This document shows positions 43,261 through 51,534 of a stretch of 51,534 bases of DNA, one piece after another (the stretch's first letter is position 1; each line of letters starts with the position of its first letter). The position numbers and the translations under genes are program-made. This stretch comes from Nostoc sp. NMS7. Lineage in GTDB: Bacteria; Cyanobacteriota; Cyanobacteriia; Cyanobacteriales; Nostocaceae. The notes under the pieces were generated by a model, which saw nothing but the letters and a program-made list of their open reading frames with translations, was not told the DNA's origin and did no database searches. The stretch spans positions 1 to 51,534 of the forward strand of contig NZ_JABXKJ010000220.1 of assembly GCF_017115085.1 (NCBI RefSeq), given 5' to 3'.

Positions 43261-44319
43261 TTAAGCTAGAGCTACTGCTGGTTGCTGCCAGCGTCCCACC
43301 GCCTTACCAATCACTGCTAATTCTTGCATCAAGTTATCGAAACGGTCTGGTGTCAGAGATTGCGGTCCATCAGATAAAGCTTTGGCAGGGTTGGGGTGAA
43401 CCTCTATCATCAGGGAATCTGTGCCAGCTGCGATCGCAGCCATTGCCATTGAAGGCACAAACTCAGACCAACCTGTACCGTGGCTAGGGTCAATCATAAT
43501 TGGCAAGTGAGTCAGCTTTCGCAACACTGGCACTACTGATATGTCTAACGTATTCCGAGTATACTGACGGTCAAAGGTGCGAATTCCCCGTTCACACAAG
43601 ATCACATTGGGATTGCCAGATGCCAAAATATACTCGGCTGCCATCAACCAATCTTCAATAGTAGCTGCCATTCCCCGCTTCAAGAGAACTGGTTTCGGCT
43701 GCGCTCCCACTTTTTTGAGCAAGGAAAAATTCTGCATATTCCTTGCCCCCACCTGAATCACGTCAGCAACTTCGACAATTTTATCCAGGTCAGCAGCATC
43801 CATCACTTCTGTAATAATACCTAGTCCGCTAACTTCCCGCGCCCTCGCCAACAAATCCAAAGCACTCTCGCCGTGTCCTTGGAAGGCGTAAGGTGAAGTC
43901 CGGGGTTTGTATGCCCCTCCGCGCAAAAATGTGGCTCCAGCCGTCTTGACGCGCCGTGCCGTCTCCACAATCATTTCTTCATTTTCTACTGAGCAGGGAC
44001 CGGCAACGACTACCAAAGGGTGGTGTTCACCAAATACCACCGCTCCATTGGGAGTATTAACCACCACTTTCGAAGCTTCGCCGTGGCGGTACTGGCGGCT
44101 GGCTCGTTTGTAAGGCTGCTCTACCCGCAACACCTGCTCAATCCAGGGGCTAACTTCCTGAACTTGTAGTGGATCTAAGCTGGCGGTTTCACCTACTAGA
44201 CCAATAACTACTTTGTGTTGGCCAACAATTTTTTCTGGAGTTAGCCCCCAGCTAGTTAGTTCCTCATCAATGCGGTTTATTTCCGCCTCTGGGCAACCAC
44301 TTTTCATTACTATAATCAT
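43261..44319 (-). CDS. aroF: 3-deoxy-7-phosphoheptulonate synthase (DAHP synthase)
   Basis: 352 residues. It catalyses PEP + erythrose-4-phosphate to DAHP, the entry to the shikimate pathway. The first 90 residues form a ferredoxin-like regulatory domain (MIIVMKSGCPEAEINRIDEE). The barrel has VVAGPCSVEN, FLRGGAYKPRTSPYAFQG, QVGARNMQNF and IMIDPSHGTG. This is the type Ibeta enzyme. AGGAA lies eight bases upstream of the ATG. The 273 bases between this gene and PAM68 contain only AT-rich sequence. Confidence 0.95.
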   Translation of the reverse strand: MIIVMKSGCPEAEINRIDEELTSWGLTPEKIVGQHKVVIGLVGETASLDPLQVQEVSPWIEQVLRVEQPYKRASRQYRHGEASKVVVNTPNGAVVFGEHHPLVVVAGPCSVENEEMIVETARRVKTAGATFLRGGAYKPRTSPYAFQGHGESALDLLARAREVSGLGIITEVMDAADLDKIVEVADVIQVGARNMQNFSLLKKVGAQPKPVLLKRGMAATIEDWLMAAEYILASGNPNVILCERGIRTFDRQYTRNTLDISVVPVLRKLTHLPIMIDPSHGTGWSEFVPSMAMAAIAAGTDSLMIEVHPNPAKALSDGPQSLTPDRFDNLMQELAVIGKAVGRWQQPAVALA

Positions 44320-44592
44320 GTGAAAGTTCCTGATTAATTGAGTAAGTTTTTCTGTAAATGGGCTAACTTTATTGTTGCCTATTGGACTAATTACGAATAG
44401 TTAAAAACAAAATAAATTTATTTACAAAATATAGCGCTCAGTCAGTAGTTTTACTACTAAATAACTGGATACGGCATATCAAAAAGATGATCTAATTTTA
44501 ATTAGCAATGTTCAAGTTATAAAATTTCAACTTCAACATTCACTTTAAAATTTACCGAATACCGCAGTTACATAATACCTGAGCGCTGTTCA

Positions 44593-45063
44593 TTATGAGT
44601 TTTTTTGCCGCGTTTCGCGCCAAACTGCCACCATTCGTCCCCAATTGGTGTTGAACTCACCCAAACCCAGCAAACTTCCGACTCTTTCTTCATCCCAAGA
44701 GGCAGAGAGAACGCCATAAGTTATCCCTAAGACCCCCAAACCAAATAATCCCATGTTCACCAATAACACGGCGATGGGAGGTAGTTGGATATCAGAATAG
44801 ATAGCAAGCAGATAGCTGACTACCAGGGTGGTAATGCCCAAAGCTGTTGGTACACCACAGAACCCAGCTACCCGTCGGATCATCCTCTGGCTGACTACTT
44901 GGGGAATAGTCATTTCTTCTTTGGTGTAAGGCGTTCTTCTATCAGCCTGTTTGCCAGATTCTTGTGGCTGTGTTGCTGGTTTACTTTGAGTTTTTGCGGG
45001 TTTTTGGCGCTTTTTGTTTGGTTCAAAGGGCAAGCGACTGCGTTCAGATTCTTCAGCAGACAT
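44593..45063 (-). CDS. PAM68 family photosystem II assembly protein
   Basis: 156 residues. A charged, Pro/Gln-rich N-terminus (about 1-60) is followed by two TM helices (about 68-90 and 99-120) and a C-terminal segment GEFNTNWGRMVAVWRETR. In plants and Synechocystis this protein helps early photosystem II assembly at the thylakoid membrane. It starts 12 bases after rpsO on the same strand, the usual cyanobacterial arrangement, and is probably co-transcribed. Confidence 0.92.
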   Translation of the reverse strand: MSAEESERSRLPFEPNKKRQKPAKTQSKPATQPQESGKQADRRTPYTKEEMTIPQVVSQRMIRRVAGFCGVPTALGITTLVVSYLLAIYSDIQLPPIAVLLVNMGLFGLGVLGITYGVLSASWDEERVGSLLGLGEFNTNWGRMVAVWRETRQKNS

Positions 45064-45075
45064 AAGCGGTAGTCC

Positions 45076-45345
45076 CTATCCACGAATACCGAGGCGAGCA
45101 ATCAAAGCTAGATACTTTTCTCGGCTTTCCTGCGATATGTAAGCTAGAAGACGCTTACGCTGACCAATTAGCTTCAACAGTCCCCGCCGGGAAGAATGGT
45201 CTTTTTTATTTGCCTGGAGATGTTCGCTGAGGCGGTTAATGCGCTCAGTTAGCATGGCAACTTGGACATCGGACGAACCAGTGTCGGTTTCGTGAACTTG
45301 GTAGTTGGAAATTATTTCTTGTTTCCGCAGTTGCGTGAGGGCCAT
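45076..45345 (-). CDS. rpsO: 30S ribosomal protein S15
   Basis: 89 residues from MALTQLRKQEI at 45345; the longer open frame adds residues not found in S15. ETDTGSSDVQVAMLTERINR and HSSRRGLLKLIGQRKRLLAY are diagnostic. It binds the 16S rRNA central domain early in assembly. It heads the rpsO-PAM68 pair. The leader 45394-45588 carries a CRISPR-repeat-like palindrome. Confidence 0.97.
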   Translation of the reverse strand: MALTQLRKQEIISNYQVHETDTGSSDVQVAMLTERINRLSEHLQANKKDHSSRRGLLKLIGQRKRLLAYISQESREKYLALIARLGIRG

Positions 45346-45493
45346 GATCGATTCAGTTTCTAGTTTTTCTAAATGTATGTAGCAGTCTCCCATAATATCA
45401 CAGCCCTCAAGCTGGAGGTAGAATCACCTTTACCGCTATAGGCTGTATATTTTTATACCAAGCAACTGGGAAGTTAGACTGCCACTATACTTC

Positions 45494-45520
45494 GTTTCAA
45501 TCCCTAATAGGGATTTCAGT
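45494..45520. repeat. solitary CRISPR-repeat-like sequence
   Basis: GTTTCAATCCCTAATAGGGA followed by TTTCAGT, with the palindrome AATCCCTAATAGGGATT, has the look of one Nostocaceae CRISPR repeat. No second repeat at spacer distance, no leader and no cas gene are present, so this is not an array. It matches the palindrome inside the pseudouridine synthase gene. Confidence 0.5.
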
Positions 45521-45588
45521 TGATTGCAATTATACTCGGTTTCAGTAATATCCCTAGTTATCAATGATTTATTGACAAACTACTACTG

Positions 45589-47259
45589 CTAAACAAATAC
45601 CTTGGCTGTATAGCTTGGCAAATCAGTGACTAAACCATCTTCTCCAACTTGCACCTCCCAGTTGGTGAGCGAATCTTGCCAATATTGAGCAGATGGGAAG
45701 TTGGGAATTTTATATTCATTTAGATTCTGGCCGGAGAAATTTGCCACGACAACGATATGAGAATTTTGCTCATCCCATCGGGTGTAAGCTAACACTTTGT
45801 CTTCGGCATTTTCGTAAAAAAACTGGATATTGTCACTTTGCAAGGCGAGATTCTGCTTGCGTAGAGCAATAAGTTTTTGATAATACTCAAATAAATTATG
45901 ATTCTGGTCGCCTGACAACAAAGACCAATTAATTTTCTGTGGCTTAGTCACATCTTCGCTTTTTTGCTGGTATTCGCCAAACTCTTCTCCCATCCACAGC
46001 ATCGGTATACCCATCGCTGTCATTAAGAGAACGGCTGCTAACTTCGCTCGCTTAAATGCGTCTGCGTCAAAGATACCGCGATCGCCTAATTCTCGCAATA
46101 GACGTTCGCGATCGTGGGTTGCCAAATAATTTATCACATTGGTAGCGATCGCATAACCCTGCTGCTTGGGATTTAAAATTTGCTTTAGTTGTTCTAATTC
46201 AAATGTTTCTCCACAAATATATGGAACTATAAAGTACCTAAAACTCTCATGCCAACAACCATCTAATGGTCCATCTGGCTTGACTACAGTGTTTGTATCA
46301 GGAATATGTTCGGCAATGTTGTAAAACTGTTTGGGTGCGGCATGGATTTTTGTTTGCTTCGCCAGCCAGTCGAGAAATTCAAAGTTGGCTAATTGGCGCA
46401 CCGCATCAAAGCGAATTCCATCAATATGATACTCCTGAATCCAAAATTGCACTACATCCCCGATGTATTTCCATGCAGGCTTAACATTTAACTTCTCATC
46501 ATAATTATTATAGTTAAACTCTGGCCCCCAGTAATTATCTGGATCTTCAGGATAATGCATGTGTTCGTAATACCAGTAATTCCGGTCAATCAGCATTAAC
46601 GGGCATTCTTCATCTGTGTGGTTATAAATTCCATCCATAAAAACACGAATGCCTCTAGCATGACACTCATCTATTAATCGTTTTAAATCTTCTGTTGAAC
46701 CGTAACTAGATTCTGTAGCAAAGAAGTGGCGCACTTTATAGCCCCAGTTATAGTTACCAGGGTATTCATTAACTGGCATTAATTCAAGTGCATTAACTCC
46801 CAATTCAACCAGATAATCTAACTTAGCAATTACCCCTAAATATTTGCCTCGTTTGTCAACCCCAACGTGATCATCAGTAAAATCTGCAACGTGCATTTCA
46901 TATATGACTAATTCCCGATTGTCAGGCAACGGTTTTTCGTCATATTGCCAAACGTAAGTATCAACAATGCGTTGCCCATCTTTAATCCGTACCCTGCTGG
47001 ATTTTTCTGTTTCATTAACATTTGTGGCATTAGGATCAATAACATCTACCCATTCATCAAGTGCAAAATTTGGACTTTTGCTTTGAACACGAAATTTATA
47101 TTGATAAATGCCGTCTTCCAGTTTTACTTGAGTGCGGAAATAACCATCTTCATTTTTTACCATCGGGATTTCTTTCCACTCAGAAAAAGACCCAATTAAA
47201 GCTGCTCCTTTGTTCCGAGGAGCAAACAATGTAAATTCAATTAAACTTCCCATTTGCAT
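45589..47259 (-). CDS. CBM48-GH13 alpha-amylase family enzyme
   Basis: 556 residues. An N-terminal CBM48-like beta-sandwich (IEFTLFAPRNKGAALIGSFS) covers about 1-105. The barrel has VIYEMHVADFTDDHVG, VFMDGIYNHT, GIRFDAV with nucleophile Asp285, YNIAEH with acid/base Glu317, and ATHDRERLL with Asp383. The layout resembles trehalohydrolase/branching-enzyme relatives, but it lacks the long C-terminal parts of GlgB. A cytosolic glucan hydrolase or transferase of unknown specificity. Start MQMGSLIEF; the second Met six bases on is equally possible. Confidence 0.92.
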   Translation of the reverse strand: MQMGSLIEFTLFAPRNKGAALIGSFSEWKEIPMVKNEDGYFRTQVKLEDGIYQYKFRVQSKSPNFALDEWVDVIDPNATNVNETEKSSRVRIKDGQRIVDTYVWQYDEKPLPDNRELVIYEMHVADFTDDHVGVDKRGKYLGVIAKLDYLVELGVNALELMPVNEYPGNYNWGYKVRHFFATESSYGSTEDLKRLIDECHARGIRVFMDGIYNHTDEECPLMLIDRNYWYYEHMHYPEDPDNYWGPEFNYNNYDEKLNVKPAWKYIGDVVQFWIQEYHIDGIRFDAVRQLANFEFLDWLAKQTKIHAAPKQFYNIAEHIPDTNTVVKPDGPLDGCWHESFRYFIVPYICGETFELEQLKQILNPKQQGYAIATNVINYLATHDRERLLRELGDRGIFDADAFKRAKLAAVLLMTAMGIPMLWMGEEFGEYQQKSEDVTKPQKINWSLLSGDQNHNLFEYYQKLIALRKQNLALQSDNIQFFYENAEDKVLAYTRWDEQNSHIVVVANFSGQNLNEYKIPNFPSAQYWQDSLTNWEVQVGEDGLVTDLPSYTAKVFV

Positions 47260-47471
47260 TTTTTTAATATATCTTCCTGTGAGTAGTCCGTGTCACCATG
47301 TGCAAGAATACAAACATTACCCCAAGCATACAATTAGCACCTGCTCAGGGAATCGACCTTCCTGAAACCTTTCGAGACCTTACTTCCTTCCGAATGACCA
47401 TACATCTATCTAAAGATAGACTTAGTTAAAAATAAATCTGTGCTTTTAAATTTCCTTAGTTTGTAAGTATT

Positions 47472-49826
47472 TTATAACATAGAAGACTTATTTTCTGTTG
47501 CTTCAATAAACGCTTCAAACTGACCATTAGGAGTCCATTGAATAGCCCCATCTCGTCCTGTAAAAAATAGTTTGGTTTGGCTTTTATTCAGTTCAGATAA
47601 AGCTTTTGGATCAAAGTTGGCAGAAGAAGCGATCGCCACTTGTGGTTGGAGAGCAATAACTAAATCTTTTAATGACTGAGGAGGACACCACAGCACTTGT
47701 GGACGAGGCAAACTCCCACTTTTAACTAGTTGCTGTACCTCTTTAGACTTGATATTACCTACTAATAACCAATTCTGATTTAAAATTTGCAATTGTAAGA
47801 TGGGTAATTGATCGTTGATTAATTTTGCTACTATTGAACCCGTTTTCACCCCTTGACCGACTGCCAGAGCTTGGTAAGATCCCTGATACTTTTGTAATTC
47901 TTGTTGAATTGCCTGAATTGCAATGGAATTTTCTGGCTTAGGGGAATATTCATAAAAATTTCTGATTGGTAAACGTTGCAGTAATTCCAACCAAGCATTA
48001 CTTTCATTGCCTTGGAAATCAGTTGCGATCGCCCAATTTATTTGATTTACACCCTGCTGTTGCAAAAACGGTAGGATTGTGAAACGTCCTGTACCTTCAT
48101 CGCCACTATTAATTACAGTTACTGTACCTCTATCTTGAACAATTACAATTGGTTCCGTACCAGATTCTAATACCGTTATCCTAAACAATGTATTTGTCGA
48201 ATGCCAAAGGGGGATGAATACTAAACCAATCGCAATCACATTAGCAAACCACCACCGCTGCTGCCACCAAGGCACTAACCAAACCAGTATAATCAGTAGA
48301 TAAATCACCAGAAGCTGCCAACTAGATATGCTGCCTACAGCAACAGAATTTCCTGGCAACTTGCTAAAAAAATCCACTAGTTTAATTAGCCAATCAGTAG
48401 GGTAATGCAACACCTCAGCCAGAAAGCTTCCTGCCTCAGTCCAAATTAATGCTGCGATCGCACTAATGATTCCACCGATACTAATGATCGAAATTAATGG
48501 AGTACTAGCCACATTCAGCAATAAACTATAAGATGGTACAACCCCAAAGACAAAAAGTTGCACAGGTAAAGTCCAAATCGTGGCAGCTAGAGGAACGGCA
48601 ATCAAAGCAGCGATCGCAGGTGGTAGCCATGCTAGTCGATTGACTAATGGGGGTACTGTTACGACTAATCCCAGTGTTGCTAAAAAACTCAATTGAAAGC
48701 CTAAATCCCAAATCCATAGAGGATTAAACACTAATAACAGAGTTGCTGCTAATAGTAACGATCCGAACTGTTTTACCTTCCTTTTTAATAGCAAACCAAC
48801 TAATGCCGCAAAACCCATAATTACGGCTCTGAGAACCGCAGGTTGAAAACCTGTTAAACTCAGAAAAATGATTAAACCCAAAAAGCCAAGGGTAAATTGA
48901 GTTGCTTTTTTTGCCCGCTTCGTTAACTGTAATATCACACTCAAAATCAAGGAAGTTTGGAACCCAGAAGCTGCTAAAGCATGAGCTAATCCAGCTTGTA
49001 CAAACAGGTCGCGGATATCGTAGGGTAAATCAACAGCTTTGCTGCCTAAAACCATTGCACTCACAAGAGGACCTTCAGGGACACCTAACCAACGAACTTG
49101 CGATCGCACAATTTGCTCCCGAATTTGCCACCATCCCCATTTACGTTCCTGATCCAAAACATTTATTTGTCGCCCAATTAGACCAGCAAACGTTCCCTCT
49201 TGCTTAAGAAACTTCTGAAAGTCAAAACCACCAGGATTGGAAGCCGCCTTTGGTTTGTACAAAATCCCAGTTACAGCAATTTGTTGACTAGGGTATAACC
49301 CAGTAGCTTGAAGTATAGGCACTGTCACATACAATTTGCCAGTAACCCCTTTTGGGACACCTGCTGAACCTTTTTCATTTTTGACCTCATCTAGCTGAGT
49401 CGCTTCCAGCCAAAATTGTCCTCGCTGGCTGCGAGTCAAGCGGGGATTACTCGCCACTTCACCGCGAACAATCACAAGTTGTTCTTGATTACTGCTATTT
49501 CCAGGCGGGACGAACTGACTAATATCTTTTGCACCTGGTTGCGGCACTCGCCATTGAAGATACAGAGTTGCCAACAATCCCACCAAGCTAGCAGCTAGCC
49601 ATATTCGCGGATGGGGAGTAGTTTCCCAAATGTTAGGGACTGCCTTATTTTTGCTTCCAACATTTTCTGGTTTCTGAGCAAGTTGCCGTGAAGTGGTGCG
49701 TCTTCTAAAAAGAATTGCTCCCACTATCCCCAGAACCAAAATCCATATACCACCCCAAGGAACTGCTGTAAACAGCAACCCGAAAATGTAGCCAAGACAA
49801 ATAATTACACCACTGGTTTGAATCAT
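47472..49826 (-). CDS. comEC: ComEC/Rec2 family DNA-uptake channel, degenerate metallo-beta-lactamase tail
   Basis: 784 residues from the ATG at 49826; a TTG 27 bases upstream is less likely. Order: N-terminal helices, a soluble OB-like (DUF4131) domain about 85-230, then the competence domain with about eight to ten helices (GLAHALAASGFQTSLILSVI). This forms the pore for single-stranded DNA in natural transformation. A metallo-beta-lactamase-like domain from about residue 560 has lost its metal site: the HxHxDH position reads IATDFQGNESNAW. It lies between glyQ and the GH13 gene, with no other com genes nearby. Confidence 0.93.
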   Translation of the reverse strand: MIQTSGVIICLGYIFGLLFTAVPWGGIWILVLGIVGAILFRRRTTSRQLAQKPENVGSKNKAVPNIWETTPHPRIWLAASLVGLLATLYLQWRVPQPGAKDISQFVPPGNSSNQEQLVIVRGEVASNPRLTRSQRGQFWLEATQLDEVKNEKGSAGVPKGVTGKLYVTVPILQATGLYPSQQIAVTGILYKPKAASNPGGFDFQKFLKQEGTFAGLIGRQINVLDQERKWGWWQIREQIVRSQVRWLGVPEGPLVSAMVLGSKAVDLPYDIRDLFVQAGLAHALAASGFQTSLILSVILQLTKRAKKATQFTLGFLGLIIFLSLTGFQPAVLRAVIMGFAALVGLLLKRKVKQFGSLLLAATLLLVFNPLWIWDLGFQLSFLATLGLVVTVPPLVNRLAWLPPAIAALIAVPLAATIWTLPVQLFVFGVVPSYSLLLNVASTPLISIISIGGIISAIAALIWTEAGSFLAEVLHYPTDWLIKLVDFFSKLPGNSVAVGSISSWQLLVIYLLIILVWLVPWWQQRWWFANVIAIGLVFIPLWHSTNTLFRITVLESGTEPIVIVQDRGTVTVINSGDEGTGRFTILPFLQQQGVNQINWAIATDFQGNESNAWLELLQRLPIRNFYEYSPKPENSIAIQAIQQELQKYQGSYQALAVGQGVKTGSIVAKLINDQLPILQLQILNQNWLLVGNIKSKEVQQLVKSGSLPRPQVLWCPPQSLKDLVIALQPQVAIASSANFDPKALSELNKSQTKLFFTGRDGAIQWTPNGQFEAFIEATENKSSML

Positions 49827-50069
49827 AAGATTTTTTGTAAAAGCACCTGACAACCCGAATTTGCAGCTGACTTAAAAATAGCTAAGGCAACAATAGAGAA
49901 AAATCGGCGTTGGTGAATTTGGCTATGAAATTTAAAAATCAAATATTCCAAACTCTTATTATCTGGGACTGGAGCGCCTTTGCATGGGCTATTCATCTCT
50001 TTAATCAGCAACGCCGAAAAATTTTTATCCTTGTCGTGAAGTATAGTCCATCAAGTTTATACAAACAAA

Positions 50070-50085
50070 GCCCGCACAGGCGGGC
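50070..50085 (-). terminator. hairpin terminator, best read leftward
   Basis: GCCCGC-CTGT-GCGGGC on the minus strand, followed by TTTGTTTGT. It ends whatever is transcribed leftward from 50086-50504, which includes the possible 35-codon gene. The stretch 49827-50504 otherwise holds an STRR and a GGCGGGGTTTAAATCCCCG hairpin. Confidence 0.6.
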
Positions 50086-50207
50086 CTTATCCTTGTAGCA
50101 TTAATGCTCTAGATTCAAGATTTAACAAATTCGGTGGGTTTAAGTCCCCTGGTTCCATAAAAAAGCAAGTATGTTAGGCGGGGTTTAAATCCCCGTTACA
50201 AAACTGT

Positions 50208-50228
50208 ACTTCCGACTTCCGACTTCCG
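50208..50228. repeat. STRR: three copies of ACTTCCG
   Basis: Three exact tandem copies of ACTTCCG and a partial fourth (ACTTG). Confidence 0.85.
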
Positions 50229-50268
50229 ACTTGTTTAACGGTATTTCTGACCTTTAGCAATAGCCACA

Positions 50269-50376
50269 TCATAAAGATATACCTAGCTGAAACGCCAGCG
50301 CTGCATCGAGAAACAGAACACCAAGTCCTACGTTGACCAAATATATAATTGTTTCTAGCGGACTTAAGTAGATCAT
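50269..50376 (-). CDS. possible 35-residue single-helix membrane protein
   Basis: An ATG frame of 35 codons reads MIYLSPLETIIYLVNVGLGV, then LFLDAALAFQLGISL, essentially one hydrophobic helix, the type of protein found as tiny photosynthetic or NDH-1 subunits in cyanobacteria. No ribosome binding site is visible and I cannot match it to a known subunit. A leftward terminator follows at 50070-50085, which fits a short transcript from here. Tentative. Confidence 0.3.
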   Translation of the reverse strand: MIYLSPLETIIYLVNVGLGVLFLDAALAFQLGISL

Positions 50377-50504
50377 TTAATTAATTTGTAGCGAATTAAA
50401 CCTTACAAGACTCTGCGTACCTTTGCGTTTACTTTGCGTTCCTCTGCGTTTAAAAACGCTACGATTTAACGCAAAGCTGTAGTTAGTTGGTGTAGTCGCA
50501 CCCT

Positions 50505-51404
50505 TTAGGATATTGTGCTTCCTGCTGAACTCACAGTATCTTTGAGCAACGGAAAACCCAACTTCTCCCTTTGCTCAACATATAAATGAGCTACCTTCCT
50601 AGCCAAATGCCGAATCCTGGCAATATAGCGAGTTCTCTCCGTTACCGAAATCACACCTCTAGCATCCAGCAGATTGAACGTATGCGAACACTTCATTACA
50701 TAATCTAAGCCAGGCAAAACCAATCCTCGCTCCGTCAATTGGGTAGCTTCTTGCTCATACAAATTAAATAGTGTCAGTAGCAACTCAGGATTTGATGCTT
50801 CAAAATTGTAAGTACACTGCTCAATTTCTCCTTGGAGGTAAACATCACCATAAGTAATGTTGTCCGTCCAATGAATCTTAGTAATTGCTTCCACTTGCTG
50901 GAGATACATTGTCAGCCGCTCTAACCCGTATGTAATCTCAATCGACACCGGACTGCAATCAATTCCTCCACACTGTTGGAAGTAGGTAAATTGAGTAACT
51001 TCCATCCCATCTAACCATACTTCCCACCCAGTGCCCCAAGCTCCCACCGTCGCATCTTCCCAGTTATCCTCTACAAACCTAATATCATGGTCTTCAGGAC
51101 GAATACCTAAAACCCTTAACGAATCAAGATAAATCTCTTGGATATTATCTGGCGACGGTTTGATTAGGACTTGATACTGATAATAGTGTTGGAAGCGGTT
51201 CGGGTTTTCGCCGTACCGTCCATCCGTTGGGCGACGACACGGTTCAACGTAGGCAACAGCCCACGGTTCCGGTCCCAATGCTCTTAAAAATGTCTGGGGA
51301 TTCTTAGTACCAGCCCCCTTCTCAATGTCGTAGGGCTGGGCAATCAAGCAACCGCGATCGCCCCAAAACTCATGCAATAAACCTATTACCGACTGAAAAT
51401 TCAC
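50505..51404 (-). CDS. glyQ: glycyl-tRNA synthetase alpha subunit
   Basis: A 299-residue alpha subunit of the heterotetrameric GlyRS, which charges tRNA-Gly with the beta subunit (glyS, not in this window). The start is GTG (MNFQSVIGLLHEFWGDRGCL). AQPYDIEKGAGTKNPQTFLR, then QFTYFQQCGGIDCSPVSIEI and YGLERLTMYLQ are the class II catalytic motifs. Length is normal. Confidence 0.97.
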   Translation of the reverse strand: MNFQSVIGLLHEFWGDRGCLIAQPYDIEKGAGTKNPQTFLRALGPEPWAVAYVEPCRRPTDGRYGENPNRFQHYYQYQVLIKPSPDNIQEIYLDSLRVLGIRPEDHDIRFVEDNWEDATVGAWGTGWEVWLDGMEVTQFTYFQQCGGIDCSPVSIEITYGLERLTMYLQQVEAITKIHWTDNITYGDVYLQGEIEQCTYNFEASNPELLLTLFNLYEQEATQLTERGLVLPGLDYVMKCSHTFNLLDARGVISVTERTRYIARIRHLARKVAHLYVEQREKLGFPLLKDTVSSAGSTIS

Positions 51405-51534
51405 GCTTCACCCTTCCTTACTCAGCACAGTGCATAAACCATTGTTGCCTACAACCCGACACTGTGGGCAGTTTTAGGAGACTCGAAAGCAGTCCAAAAA
51501 GAATTTTGGAAAAATAGTTGACAAGATAAAGGAG

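Noticed and set aside
32581..45520. CRISPR array
   Set aside because: Only two solitary repeat-like units, 13 kb apart; no spacers, leader or cas genes.
49910..50098. 62-codon plus-strand frame upstream of comEC
   Set aside because: Runs through the hairpin terminator at 50070, has no ribosome binding site and no recognisable features.

Overview
The window comes from the chromosome of a filamentous, Nostoc-like cyanobacterium. The evidence is the very frequent HIP1 octamer GCGATCGC, seven-base tandem repeats (STRRs) between genes, and typical cyanobacterial genes: GTG-started glgC, the PSII-assembly factor PAM68, a DUF1818 protein, cyanobacterial rpoZ, caspase/WD40 proteins and a PEP-CTERM-like protein. 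No species is assigned.

Layout: 1-3.2 kb has a glutathione S-transferase tail, a class B DnaJ-type chaperone, a small P-loop kinase and glgC. 3.8-10.6 kb is the most unusual part: a caspase-nSTAND-WD40 protein whose reading frame is cut by one TAA, a divergent Trypco1 (CU044_2847-like) protein, a small stand-alone protein resembling a subtilisin propeptide with a decayed second copy, and a cytosolic CspA/B-like subtilase with its own propeptide. I read this as a protease-centred conflict or regulated-death locus (inference). 10.6-16.5 kb carries MITE-like repeats, a 21-bp minisatellite, an SDR, a GH13 amylase, a fasciclin protein, rpoZ, two small cyanobacterial proteins and tRNA-Pro(GGG). 16.6-23.1 kb is a complete YbhGFSR-like exporter operon (HlyD adaptor, double-NBD ATPase, two ABC-2 permeases) divergent from a TetR regulator, with a perfect 9+9 bp dyad between them.

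23.2-36.8 kb holds a secreted WD40 protein, a PEP-CTERM-like protein, an aldo/keto reductase, a tandem winged-helix-like protein, a nitroreductase, an orphan sulfonate-type binding lipoprotein and a class II aldolase. Behind the aldolase lies a decayed cysteine-dioxygenase-like cupin, followed by an IscB N-terminal remnant. Next come an RluA-type pseudouridine synthase with repeats inserted in frame, an Rpn-type nuclease with a stop at codon 12, fdhD and an exported serine hydrolase. 36.8-42.1 kb has an IS4-like transposase wreck, a BASS transporter, and an exported arylsulfatase next to its likely formylglycine-generating enzyme. 42.1-51.5 kb has a 1.1-kb gene-free stretch, DAHP synthase, PAM68, rpsO, a CBM48-GH13 enzyme, comEC with a degenerate metallo-beta-lactamase tail, and glyQ.

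Two themes recur. First, several genes are broken or freshly interrupted. Two of them (the caspase protein and the Rpn nuclease) have a TAA where Gln would be expected, with otherwise open flanking frames. Second, short palindromic elements (HIP-type repeats, a CRISPR-repeat-like palindrome, MITEs, STRRs) lie inside or at the ends of genes and supply stops, frame changes or extra residues.
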